Notes under the pieces: model-generated
The model's input: only the letters and a program-made list of their open reading frames with translations
Database searches by the model: none
What the model was told of the DNA's origin: nothing
Position numbers and translations under genes: made by a program
Shown: in pieces, positions 55,791 to 64,000 of the stretch
How positions within the stretch are numbered: position 1 is the stretch's first letter
How the letters are laid out: the number at the start of each line of letters is the position of its first letter
Origin: Patiria pectinifera
Taxonomy: Eukaryota > Echinodermata > Asteroidea > Valvatida > Asterinidae
DNA: 64,000 nucleotides
Assembly: GCA_029964075.1 (NCBI GenBank)
Contig: CM057135.1
Span: forward strand, 2,155,001 to 2,219,000
Reading direction: 5' to 3'

Positions 55791-56708
55791 AGTGCTCACT
55801 TGAAGGAGAGTGGTTGCAACTCCCAGAAATACGACCCAAAATGGAAGAGAGGGCCGAAAGCAAAATCGGGTTGAGTGTGGGCGAGATGGAAGAGGTGGAA
55901 CAGTTCCTAAGATCATTGAAAATGAGAAAACAACAAAGCAACAAAGCAACAATGCAACAGGCATGCACAGATTTGGTTGCAAACAAATAAAATGTATCAA
56001 GAATCAAACATCAATGCCAATGGAAACAAATTAGCAATACCAATCACCTCTACATGCAAACGCAATTATAAGGAACAATCAGCAATGGCATGCAAAATGA
56101 TCTTCGCAAAATGATGAAAATAATTCAATGGAATATCAATACAAGGCAGAAATTAAAACAATAAATCAAAATCAAAATAATCAAAAGCAATAGATTCAAT
56201 GGAAGAAAATCTTTACTTCGCACTCAAATCAACAAATCAACAAAGCCCAAAATTGAATTGAAGTGGCATTTTTGAAATGTGTCAGCTCCCGTATGATCCA
56301 GTATTTTTCATTTTCGGGCTGTAAATTAAGCTCAAAACCCGTCGTTTTCTGACGACTCGCAGCGTGCCGTGTGTACCACCGAAGGACTCCATTTTTTGGT
56401 ATAGTTGGAAAGAAGAATTCCTCGATCTAAAAATAATTCCCCTTGATAGGTCAAAAGGACAATCCTAAGCCAATAACAATGCCGCAAACAAAAGTGTATC
56501 ACCTAACGCGACCTTGTCACCACATCGTTTAAGAACAATGTGCCCGATTGGGTATATTTGATCTTGTGATCTGTATAATTGCAAGCCGACGTCATTCTGC
56601 GCTTGCTCAGTAGATCAATGTAACACTACGCATGCGTAATTTAATGCACAACGGTCATTTAATGACGCGACGCCGGGGAGGACGGAACTGTCTACATGAA
56701 CGTGTACA
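55791..56708. other. Possible leader of Gypsy 3, then intergenic DNA
   Basis: 55810-56010 may be untranslated leader of Gypsy 3. 56010-56250 is A-rich with CAAT steps. A CpG-containing stretch before 56709 could be promoter of the next gene, but no core element is convincing. Confidence 0.4.
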
Positions 56709-56845
56709 ATGGATCCTCAAGAAAAGTTAATTTCTGATCTTTTGAACAACATTCGGGGCTGTAATTCGATGAATAACGATGAAGCTAGCACCGATGGGGG
56801 AGAGTAGAAAAAAATGATCAGTGACTACTTTGCAAGCGGTGAGGG

Positions 56846-56890
56846 AAACGGGGACGAAACTGACGACGAAACTGACGACGAAACTGACGA
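56846..56890 (+). repeat. 12-bp coding tandem repeat (GACGACGAAACT)n
   Basis: Three and a half units of GACGAAACTGAC, coding an Asp/Glu/Thr run inside exon 1 of the transposase-like gene. Confidence 0.85.
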
Positions 56891-57264
56891 CGAAGAGAGC
56901 GGACATGAAGCCGACAACAGCAACGATATCGAGCGTGCACGTGAAGAGGAGCTCGGCCAGGTCCCTCCGATGAATAACCCTCCGATGGTTCCGTTCGGCG
57001 GCGATGACAGTCATTTGTCACTGCACATAGGGGAGTCCATCGCAGCAGAGGAGGCCAACGACTTGGTCTCAGAATTTTACAACATCGAGCAGGCCAAAGT
57101 GGAACGTTTTCATTGCTCATGTAAAAATGAAACGTGCCACAAGGCATTCACCAAGGAGCAGATGTTGGATTCCAGGTTGGAGCTGCGGGCATTCAATGAA
57201 GGCAAGTTTTTGTTTTGTTTCATAGTATGATGTTGATTTGTTACCCGCAATGGCAAACGATGGA

Positions 57265-57445
57265 AACGAGTCAACTCGTACCCAATTCACCTCGTACCCC
57301 AAAATTTACAGCCCAGTCAAGTCGTACTCGACTCCCGATCAAGTCAAGTCGTACCCGAGTCAAGTCGTACCTCACATGCCCGAGTCAACTCGTACCCGGT
57401 TAACTTGGGTACGAGTTAACCTGGGTACGAGTTAACCCGGGTACG
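57265..57445. repeat. GTACGAGTT/AACTCGTAC foldback minisatellite
   Basis: The first half carries CAACTCGTACCC-type words and the second half GGGTACGAGTTAAC in tandem (about 16-17 bp units), so the two halves can pair. It lies in the intron after exon 1. Confidence 0.7.
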
Positions 57446-58122
57446 AGTTTACCCAAAATCCAAACGATAGTCTGGTTCTGCACAAACTTTGTCTCGTGAC
57501 ATCGTACAGACTAATTTAAAAAAAATCAACCAATTATCTGCTATAAGTATTGGGTAAAAGAGTACCATACACATACACGGACAACACTGATTTTTTCCAC
57601 AGGGTGCCACGCATTGTACGTGTACTGTGTCTTTCCAAAAACCTAAAGGTAGTTACATTTATGCTGTGTTGCTTGCATTAATTGATAAAAGCATCCTGGT
57701 CTGGCACAGCCAAGTATACTTGGTGCATCACCGGTATTTGTTTGGTTGTAGGTGGTTCAATTCCACTAATGCTTTAATTTACAATGTGTGGATCACAGCG
57801 TAAATATTGGTACTATGCTGAAAGACCTCCAGCCCTCGTTTGCCACCTTTACAATTTTTACACCAAACAAAGACTTGCAATATCAATTTAATTTTGTGAA
57901 ATATTGTTAGAAAAATTATATGTTGTTTAGCATTTCACAATTACCATGTGCCCTGTTTTCTCTCTAATTATCTTTACAATTGACCTCGTGGCTATTCTTA
58001 GAGCAAAAACTTGGAAAGACATGAATTTCAGACGAGTGTTTTAGATGTAAAGCAAAAGGATGTCTGTGCTGCTGTTAAGATTGAGAATGTTAAAACTGTA
58101 AAATCTATTTTTTCCCTTATTA
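57446..58122. other. Intron of the transposase-like gene
   Basis: AT-rich, no coding content seen. It ends in a pyrimidine-rich TTTTTTCCCTTATTAG acceptor before exon 2. Confidence 0.55.
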
Positions 58123-59335
58123 GCTGAAAAGGATCGTCTTGTGTTGGGAGCAATTCAGTGCCACAACAACATGTCTGAGATGACGATGGCCAAGAAACAC
58201 AAACCTACGGAGCGGAAACATGCGAATACTGAGTTCTTCGTCAGGGGCAAGAAGGTCTGCAGGGATCGCTTCAGGTTCATGTTGCGTGAGTATTCTAACG
58301 CATACAAAAAGAAATAAAGTAGACCACTTAATGTCCCCTTAAGCACACTTAATATTACCACAGAGCTTCCACATTGTTGATATACATGTACATGTACATA
58401 GTGTGTTCACACAATTAAATGCTTTATTTACGAACAGCTGTTTGTTTGCATTTGATATGACCTTTATTAGAATTAGCCAGAATAAGCTGTCAGCGGTGCA
58501 AACGCACTACCAGACGAATGGTGTCTCACTAAGGGACAAGCAGACAACACAAGGAAAGAGGAGAAACTCTGCATTGTCTTTTGAAGACATCCAGCGCATA
58601 GTAGTATTCCGACAAAATTATGCAGCTGCTCATGCAGTAATGCTGCCTGGCAGAGTAGCGGGACACAAAAGGGACGACATCTTGCTTCTTCCCAGCAACA
58701 CCACCAAGGCTCCTGTGCAAAGAGTATACAAGACAATCATCAAGACAGGTGGTAAGTGCATACATGTTACATGTTGACCGTAGTACCAGCTGTTAACAGC
58801 AAAAGCTGCATCTGCCTGATCACCTGTTTCTGCTCGTCCTCAGGATGCTGCTTCTGCCACCACCACCACTAGTACAACCATCACCTCACATATTTTTTTT
58901 AAACTCTCTTATTATCTTTAGGTTTCAGAGTTTTGAGCCTTTCTGCATTCCTTGACATCTGGAGGGAGCTTTGACCCATGACCGACCTTTGCTTCAAATG
59001 TCAAGAGAACAACAGTGCCATCATCAGGTAAACCAACCCTGAGTGAGGAGAAAAAAGGGGGCAAAGCTAAAAGAGCAAGAGCGCCATCTAATGACAGCCA
59101 CCAAGCAGCGTTCCCACTATACAACACAGGTTAAAGAAGCCAAAGATGGCGTGCAGGACCAACGTCTGGATGATTAAGTAAAGGCTTCATCCCCTCCTGT
59201 TGCGCATTATTCGTTTGATTTTGCGCAGTAGGTACACTTTCCCAATAAAGTGTTTCAGCCTGGCCCCATCTACTTTATGACCTCACGGAAGTGTCTGGTG
59301 TTTGGAGTGTGAGCTGAAGCTATTCCTCAACAAGT

Positions 59336-60211
59336 AAGTTACTAACTACATGTACATAGATAACCAATAGCTGGTTGGTAGAAATATCTGAGTTTTGCCA
59401 AACAATTTAGATAATGTAGACTTGCACAAGCCCTCATAATTCTGACTCATGATCATAACATGCTCTATAAATGTTTATTTTGGTTATGAAAATAATAGCA
59501 TTACCCTTAACTGCCAAAAACATGAGGGCCAAATTTCATAGTGCTGCTTAACAGATAGCAGAAAAGTTGTGCTTTTTGCTAACCGTAAACACTATTTCAC
59601 AGCGTGGATGTGCTAACAGATGCGTGTATATGGAGATTTCTATTGTTATATCACCGAGTGAATCCGTGAAATAGATTGAGACTCTGTTGAAACACGTATG
59701 CTAGCAACCCTTTGAAATTTGCCCAAGGCTTATTTATTTGTTTGTGTTTGCAAAGTGAAGTAAAAGTTCTAAATGCCGAGCAGCTTGAAACTATAACTAA
59801 TTTATTGCCTCAATTTAAACAAAGAATAGCACTTTCACCTGGCTTTTTCGTGAGTATAATTTTCAACTCCAATTGGAAATAAATCTAATACCAGAACACA
59901 CTTTATTTTCAACATTCTCAAAAACACGAAGTAGTAGGAGGGGGAGGGTACTAGACTTTACCCCTCCCAGTGATCCCCCTCCCCCAACCCCCGCCCCAGT
60001 GATCCCCCACCCTTCACCCTCCCCTTTCCCCAAATATATCTCTCTCCCTCCCAATATCTCAGTCTCGGAATCGGCCAAAACCGGGGCCCAATATCTCTCG
60101 TCTTGAAGATCTCTCTCTGTCCAGGTACCATATCGAAACCCTTACTCTTCCCCACTCATAAACAGCGCCCTCTAAAAACTTTTCCTTTTGTGAATATTAA
60201 TCAGCAACCAT
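59336..60211. other. No supported feature
   Basis: A C-rich, pyrimidine-biased tract (CCCCTCCCAGTGATCCCCC) lies at 59940-60060. The remaining DNA is AT-rich without recognisable genes. Confidence 0.45.
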
Positions 60212-60470
60212 AGATAAACGTTTCATAGAGATGGATAGCTAGACTGCCTCCCGCGGGGAGCCACTTGATTGTTTTATCTTATATAAAGTTGACTGGCTCC
60301 CGCGGGGAGCCACTTGATTGTTTTATCCTAACGTCAATGCTTTGTGTAAGGTTGACTGATAAACGTTCAGTCATAGAGATGGATAGCTAGACTGGCTCCT
60401 GCGGGGAGCCACTTGATTGTTTTATCCTGACGTCAATGCTTTGTGTAAGGTTGACTGATGTATTTGACGA
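60212..60470. repeat. Hairpin-bearing direct repeats at the edge of the virus-like cluster
   Basis: GATGGATAGCTAGACTG is repeated about 148 bp apart. The palindromic GGCTCCCGCGGGGAGCC (or a one-base variant) followed by ACTTGATTGTTTTATC occurs three times (about 60246, 60294, 60392). CAATGCTTTGTGTAAGGTTG ends two units. Position next to the gene cluster suggests a terminal or regulatory repeat of that element, by inference. Confidence 0.65.
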
Positions 60471-60579
60471 TTGCTGGTGGCCAGACTCATTTTTGTTGAC
60501 ATGGTTCCGTGTGAAAGTACAGATCCATGAAGCGTAATAAATAAAAAAAACTTTATTTAAAAAAAATAATCATTTATAA

Positions 60580-61074
60580 TAAATAAATCTTTTTAAGAGT
60601 GAAAACCTTGAGCTATCTGATAAAACAGATCAATGCGATCACCATATAATCATCGAGAATGTTTTTTTAGTTTGTGAAACGTGCGGTGAAGTAGTCTCAC
60701 GTTACTTTGATTTTTTGGCAGAAAATGCGCAAGAAGATCGTATCAATTCGTCAATTTTAAAAAGAAATAAAAGAAAAACTGTGGAGAAACTTATTTTTTC
60801 TGTGTGTCCAGAGCAAGACTCAGAAGATGTCCAAAAAACAATCAATAAATATAACGAGCTCGTTAATTACCAAACATTGAGGGGAAACGGATGTGTTAAA
60901 CGGTCGTTAATAGCCGCGTGTTTTTATAATCTAGTTGGATTAGACAAAGGACGAGTTAGAGATGTATTTAAAGTGACTCAAAATCAATTTAATAAAGCAC
61001 TAAAAAGATACGATGACCACTACAATAAAGGCGGGGCCGAGGGTGACGCCCTAAGAGGTGAAATAGAGGTATAA
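60580..61074 (+). CDS. TFIIB-like transcription factor, virus-like element
   Basis: The open frame runs from about 60580 with no ATG; TTG 60715 is the first conventional alternative. Translation of the upstream part gives CDHH...LVCETCGEVVS, a zinc ribbon (C-x2-H ... C-x2-C) like that of TFIIB. It is followed by a basic linker (ILKRNKRKTVEKL) and a cyclin-like repeat (LRGNGCVKRSLIAACFYNLV, RVRDVFKVTQNQFNKALKRY). TFIIB recruits RNA polymerase to promoters, and several large DNA viruses encode versions for their own genes. A lost start codon, an unseen upstream exon or a non-ATG start are possible. It is the first gene of the cluster after the hairpin repeats. Confidence 0.58.
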
Positions 61075-61096
61075 CTCGGTGGATCGCTTTCATAAT

Positions 61097-61480
61097 GTTT
61101 ATTTACCGAGAATTCGAACTTGTAAGTTTTTCGATGAGAGATTTTCTTTCTTTTGTCAGCCGTTCGTTCACTTCTTTTTCAAAGTCTGTATCCTTTTTTA
61201 ATTTTTTGAAGTTTTGTGCTGGTATTTGTTCTAATTATTTGCTGAAGCTCGTTCAATTTTGCGAGCTCTCTCGTAATCAATATAAACTTTTCGTGCGATA
61301 TATCTCCGTCGTTGATGGCTTGAGACACGTATTCTTCAATCGTGTTAAGTTTGGAGTCTGCTAATATTTTAATCTGGTCGTGCTTTTTCAGCTTGGCGGA
61401 TAATCGCCTAGACGCGATTCTAAGCAGAATATCTACACCAAAAGCACATATAAACGTTCCTTCTAGCACCAATCCAACGG
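61097..61480 (-). pseudogene. Small hydrophobic/coiled protein of the virus-like element
   Basis: From about 61472: VLEGTFICAFGVDILLRIAS (a Gly/hydrophobic segment), RRLSAKLKKHDQIKILADSK, LNTIEEYVSQAINDGDISHE and KFILITRELAKLNELQQI. The frame ends at 61179 after an A-run, while a continuation in another frame (DFEKEVNERLTKERKSLI) runs to about 61100. So either one indel broke it or the assembly has an error. I recall this hydrophobic-then-KHxxIxxLAxSKxNTI pattern as frequent in cnidarian and other invertebrate genomes, often beside the other genes of this cluster. Function unknown; a membrane or structural role is a guess. Confidence 0.5.
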
Positions 61481-61773
61481 GGGCTGATCAAATAGTGTCG
61501 ATCACTCTCTTTATTTTTTGACTAGTGCGCTCTCGGTGGTCTCTCTCTTTCAAGATTAAAGATCGGACTCTTCAATCTTTTTAAGTCTGTATACTTTTGT
61601 TTCTTCGTTACTATTTAATCGGAGTACATCTCCAGAAATATCGGGGTATAATACATTATTTACTCATGTTTTAATATAAAAAGATTTTAAAATTAACAGA
61701 TCTCCAACTCTATCATTATACTCACACCCTTGTTGTTGATGATCTGTCCTTTTTACCTTATGATTGAAAATGT
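61481..61773. other. AT-rich spacer in the virus-like element
   Basis: A degraded minus-strand frame may lie here (DISGDVLRLNSNEETKVYRL around 61570-61650), probably a further small gene. No start or end can be set. Confidence 0.35.
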
Positions 61774-61855
61774 CAGATTGTCGATTATACCGTTTTTAAG
61801 TTTTTTTAAAAACTTAATTGTCGATTATACCGTTTTTAAGTTTTTTTTAAATCTC
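61774..61855. repeat. Direct repeat of about 33 bp
   Basis: TTGTCGATTATACCGTTTTT followed by AAGTTTTTTT occurs twice in a row with an AAAAACTTAA joint, so it also folds on itself. It lies just beyond the 3' end of the penton-like gene and could act as a terminator or transcription signal (inference). Confidence 0.6.
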
Positions 61856-62505
61856 GACTCGATCAGGCTCGGGTTCGCGCGTACCCACGGGTACGATTTT
61901 CAAGATGTCAGACGGACGACCATCTTGGAAGTTTTCACTCGTACTTAATTGCGGGCATCGAATAAACAAAAATTTAAACGGATTAACGCCGTAAGACCCC
62001 GTATACACCGCTTTGGGTATCAGTCTTCCTTTTGGTAAATTAAGTAATCGAGAGACTTCTCTGTTTAAGCGCAATTTGAGATTTACGTCGGTTACCACCA
62101 ACGTCACCTTTTTAGATTCTCTAAATATTCGAAAACTTACACCGGGTATATAATTTAAAATGAAATCGAACCAATCGACGTCGTACCACCCCGGTGGTAT
62201 GGTGACCGAACCGGTGACGCCGGCTGGTAACGGCGCTAAAAGACTGGAAGAAATAATATCTAAATTATCACCAGACACGATAAGACTCCCCCGTATTGTT
62301 ACCCCAGCTTGTCTAATCATTCTAACTTTAGGTTTGCCTATTGTACCTTCGATATATTCTAGCGCTATCTTTTTACCTTCATTGATGAAGCCTTTTCTTT
62401 CAAATGAAATTGTTATTAAAAGTATAATCGTATTGCGTTGTATGTCGGGGTGTGTTCCGTCTTGAATTTTATTGTGTAAAGTTCTTTGTTTTTCAATTAT
62501 TTGTT
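61847..62505 (-). CDS. Penton-like (minor capsid) protein, virus-like element
   Basis: The frame is open from 62505 to 61847 with no ATG before 62320. Its body reads SLIVSGDNLDIISSSLLAPL, IPPGWYDVDWFDFILNY, VNLKLRLNREVSRLLNLPKG and NPFKFLFIRCPQLSTSE, ending in PVGTREPEPD. The layout is an N-terminal strand region, PPGxYxV, LxRLLxL-KG, then LFIRC with NG/DG-type loops. It resembles penton or minor capsid proteins of Polinton/adintovirus-like and related elements as I recall them. Pentons form the vertex capsomers. The lack of an ATG and the nine-A run at its start, where the upstream gene ends, suggest either a broken single gene or recoding. Confidence 0.5.
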
Positions 62506-62895
62506 CTATTTTTTTTTGATCGATTCTAAAGCAGACTCTAGTCTGTCTTCCTCGTACGCTTCTATAAGATAGTTTATAACTCTATTGAAAGCATTTTCGT
62601 CGTTAATTAAATAGTCGTAGGGTATCTCAGGTATAAACGATTCAATAAAATCTCTATCTGTTCTTACTTCTACATCTGGGTCAACCTGTTTGTATCTTCT
62701 ACCATCATCAGGTCTTTCAGCTGGTCTATCATCTATATTTGTATGCCAATCAATCTCCGTGGCGCTGGAAATATTAAAATATCCGGGGTTAAACATCACC
62801 CTTTTTACGCGTACAGATTTTTGACCGTTTAAATTATCTTCAACGTCTTCTAATTTAAAAGTCTGCTCATTTTGAAACAAGTGAAACGAATGCAT
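62506..62895 (-). CDS. Upstream partner of the penton-like gene
   Basis: 129 codons from ATG 62895: MHSFHLFQNEQTFKLEDVED, VRVKRVMFNPGYFNISSATE, an Asp/Arg-rich stretch, then FIPEIPYDYLINDENAF and YLIEAYEEDRLESALESIKKK. The frame ends TAG directly after an A9 run; the next frame to the left continues without an ATG. It starts 40 bases from the divergent gene at 62936, so a shared promoter is likely. Homology not recognised beyond a general resemblance to capsid-associated proteins of such elements. Confidence 0.45.
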   Translation of the reverse strand: MHSFHLFQNEQTFKLEDVEDNLNGQKSVRVKRVMFNPGYFNISSATEIDWHTNIDDRPAERPDDGRRYKQVDPDVEVRTDRDFIESFIPEIPYDYLINDENAFNRVINYLIEAYEEDRLESALESIKKK

Positions 62896-62935
62896 TTATT
62901 TTAAAGTCTTTTATATTAAAACTGAAACTAAAATA
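62896..62935. promoter_or_regulatory. Divergent intergenic region
   Basis: 40 bases (TTTATTTTAAAGTCTTTTAT) separate two oppositely transcribed genes of the virus-like element. The AT-rich TATTTTAAA and TTATATTAAAAC stretches could serve both start sites. Inferred from position only. Confidence 0.35.
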
Positions 62936-63592
62936 ATGAGTGATTTTGAGTCGTTAAAAAAGCAGGTACAAAGTAAAGCTCATCAGATAACGCATCAAGT
63001 AAATCAAAATGTAGCCAAGGCAAACGAGCTAAAGCATCAAGATGCATCCCAAGCAAAGCTTTTAAGCAGCACTAAACCCAGTGAACTGGAAGTTATAGTT
63101 AATGATACCAACGGGTTTTTAACCTTGTTTCCCGACTTAACCTCAGACTATAAATTGCCTCGCATCACAACGGATGAGGATGTAGATCGTTGGAAATTAC
63201 ACCCCATGTCGTTTTATCAAAATCATTTAAATTTTGCGATCTATTGCGCTACTACGGGCTGCGGTGTTGGATTCGATCTTTTAAACGCGAGCAACCGTTA
63301 CGTTTGGGCCATCTTTAACTTTCATTCATATTTTACGGTTAGAAAGATCCTGTACGACTTTGCCGCTCCTTTACCGGGAGATGACGCATTTAAAGCTCTA
63401 GACAACAGTTATAATCTCAGAGCTTTTACCGATACCTGTTTGTTGTTTGGCATAGATCAAAACAAGTCTTTTAAACAGACGAGAGACACAAACTCTAACG
63501 GTTTAGGTATAGCTGATTACTTGGACACGTCTTACGTACCCGTACCCGGAAACGATTATGATACAACCGACCTTAATCTCGAGAATAGTTAG
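62936..63592 (+). CDS. Virion-like protein of the virus-like element, N-terminal part
   Basis: 218 codons from ATG 62936: an Ala/Gln/Lys-rich helical start (MSDFESLKKQVQSKAHQI), then LTLFPDLTSDYKLPRITTDE, LHPMSFYQNHLNFAIYCATT, NRYVWAIFNFHSYFTVRKIL, YDFAAPLPGDDAFKALDNSY and ADYLDTSYVPVPGNDYD, ending TAG at 63590. The next ATG (63605) is in the same frame, so the TAG is an internal stop in one longer gene. I recall a family with FxVYxxIRRILxxLxxPLPxDxxFxxxNNPY in cnidarian and mollusc virus-like loci; its exact capsid role is not known to me. Confidence 0.5.
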   Translation: MSDFESLKKQVQSKAHQITHQVNQNVAKANELKHQDASQAKLLSSTKPSELEVIVNDTNGFLTLFPDLTSDYKLPRITTDEDVDRWKLHPMSFYQNHLNFAIYCATTGCGVGFDLLNASNRYVWAIFNFHSYFTVRKILYDFAAPLPGDDAFKALDNSYNLRAFTDTCLLFGIDQNKSFKQTRDTNSNGLGIADYLDTSYVPVPGNDYDTTDLNLENS

Positions 63593-63604
63593 TATCGTAA
63601 AAAT

Positions 63605-64000
63605 ATGATGGGTGGAACTAAAATGGGGTTTGGTTTGGAAGATCCACCCAAGGGTTCGGGGCGTTACAGCGATTACACCGTAGCCTTTATCGAACAAAAT
63701 GAATCGGTACAAAAGGCTTGGTTAGATTTTATACCCGACACGAGTTCGTTTACCCCGCGGGAATCATAAAGATCAACGAATCGATCAGATCTTATGTGTA
63801 CGCTTTACTAGGTGCGCAGGCTCAAACAAAAACGAGCGTATTATCACGAGGCACCGGATTAGACGCTCAGAGACAATTTAACGTCATCGTTGAAGATATC
63901 ATCAATGCAGTAGACGACATGGAAACGAGTATCAATCAATTTCAAGCTCTTTGCAGTATGCCAGAACGCCTTTAAATTTTGTTGTGAAACCGGGGCTGTA
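63605..64000 (+). pseudogene. Continuation of the same virion-like gene, frame-broken, cut by window end
   Basis: 63605-63770 reads MMGGTKMGFGLEDPPKGSGR, YSDYTVAFIEQNESVQKAWL. After a frame change near 63740 it continues GIIKINESIRSYVYALLGAQ, AQTKTSVLSRGTGLDAQRQF and VEDIINAVDDMETSINQFQA. A second change near 63950 is needed for the text up to the window end. The SIRxYVxxxLGAQxQxxTxxL pattern belongs to the same family as the preceding part. At least one stop and two shifts make this copy non-functional unless they are sequencing errors. Confidence 0.5.

Larger units (their letters stand above)
56709..59335 (+). pseudogene. Transposase-like gene (family A, copy 2), multi-exon
   Basis: Exon 1 (56709-57200) starts MDPQEKLISDLLNNIRG, meets TAG at 56805, resumes KKMISDYFASGEG, has (DETD)n from a 12-bp tandem repeat, and ends EEANDLVSEFYNIEQAKVER, CSCKNETCHKAF. 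Exon 2 (about 58123-58286) reads EMTMAKKHKPTERKHANTEF, FVRGKKVCRDRFRFML before GTGAGT. Exon 3 (about 58475-58752) reads KLSAVQTHYQTNGVSLRD, VVFRQNYAAAHAVMLPGRVA, GHKRDDILLLPSNTTKAPV before GTAAG. Exon 4 (58950-59335) reads DLCFKCQENNSAIIR-like text in shifted frames and HYSFDFAQ, stop, VHFPNKVFQPGPIYFMTSRK, the counterpart of HYSFDYAQQVHFPSDPQQ at 12.8 kb. The catalytic-looking DNCSGQN exon is absent here. Stops show decay. Confidence 0.6.

Noticed and set aside
62936-63592. Calling this protein the main double jelly-roll capsid protein
   Set aside because: The family is recalled only as recurrent in virus-like loci; no motif visible here decides its place in the particle.
1-64000. CRISPR arrays, bacterial operons or ribosomal RNA genes
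   Set aside because: No regularly spaced repeats with unique spacers, no Shine-Dalgarno-led gene strings, no rRNA signature; the genome is eukaryotic.

Overview
This window reads as nuclear DNA of a marine invertebrate animal. It has spliced exons with GT/AG borders, animal-type retrotransposons (CR1-group, Tx1/L1-type, Gypsy with chromodomain), a tRNA-derived SINE and abundant MITEs. The species cannot be fixed from sequence alone. A lancelet, echinoderm, mollusc or cnidarian would all fit, because RAG1-like transposases and LINEs carrying a 2A peptide are known from several of these groups. I see no clearly intact host gene. Almost everything recognisable is a transposable element, a domesticated or decayed relative of one, or a virus-like element.

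0-16.3 kb: a Tx1/L1-type LINE remnant lies at the left edge, followed by a SINE. Then comes a minus-strand gene running from 16.3 kb down to 3.5 kb whose readable blocks follow the order of RAG1: an N-terminal zinc motif, a RING finger, a GGDKGG block, an FGDYELL block, a CLYC zinc pair, an LPSLHVSLG block, an H-x4-H pair and a final NEQGGE block. Stops and frameshifts break it. One roughly 8 kb intron holds a Gypsy element with an internal deletion, a piece of a second transposase-like gene and small MITEs.

16.3-24.4 kb: a GACTCA/TGAGTC-rich repeat is split by a Harbinger-like MITE and by a 4.17 kb terminal-inverted-repeat element. The 4.17 kb element carries gene-like exons and a foldback insertion. 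A (TGTAGG)n microsatellite and a solo LTR with a 4-bp target duplication follow.

24.4-33 kb: a full-length but decayed chromodomain Gypsy element (minus strand) with two LTRs of about 350 bp. 33.9-37.1 kb: a PHD-finger LINE (plus strand). 37.1-42.6 kb: a P-loop (DUF3987-like) pseudogene split by a hAT-like MITE that contains telomere-like repeats, another LINE RT remnant, and a coiled-coil remnant. 42.8-49.6 kb: MITEs, a TIR element made of GGTTAA-like repeats, a LINE 3' end and diverged duplications.

49.6-56 kb: a third Gypsy remnant whose gag is split by a nearly intact CR1-group LINE encoding a signal peptide plus a 2A-like motif. 56.7-59.3 kb: a plus-strand second copy of the transposase-like gene seen at 12.3-13.2 kb.

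60.2-64 kb: a compact, intron-poor gene cluster on both strands, beginning next to hairpin-bearing repeats. It holds a TFIIB-like factor, a small hydrophobic/coiled protein, a penton-like capsid protein with an upstream partner, and a protein of a family I recall from invertebrate virus-like loci. I read it as an endogenous DNA virus or Polinton-like element, truncated by the window end and broken in several places. The two items most worth pursuing are the RAG1-like gene and this element.
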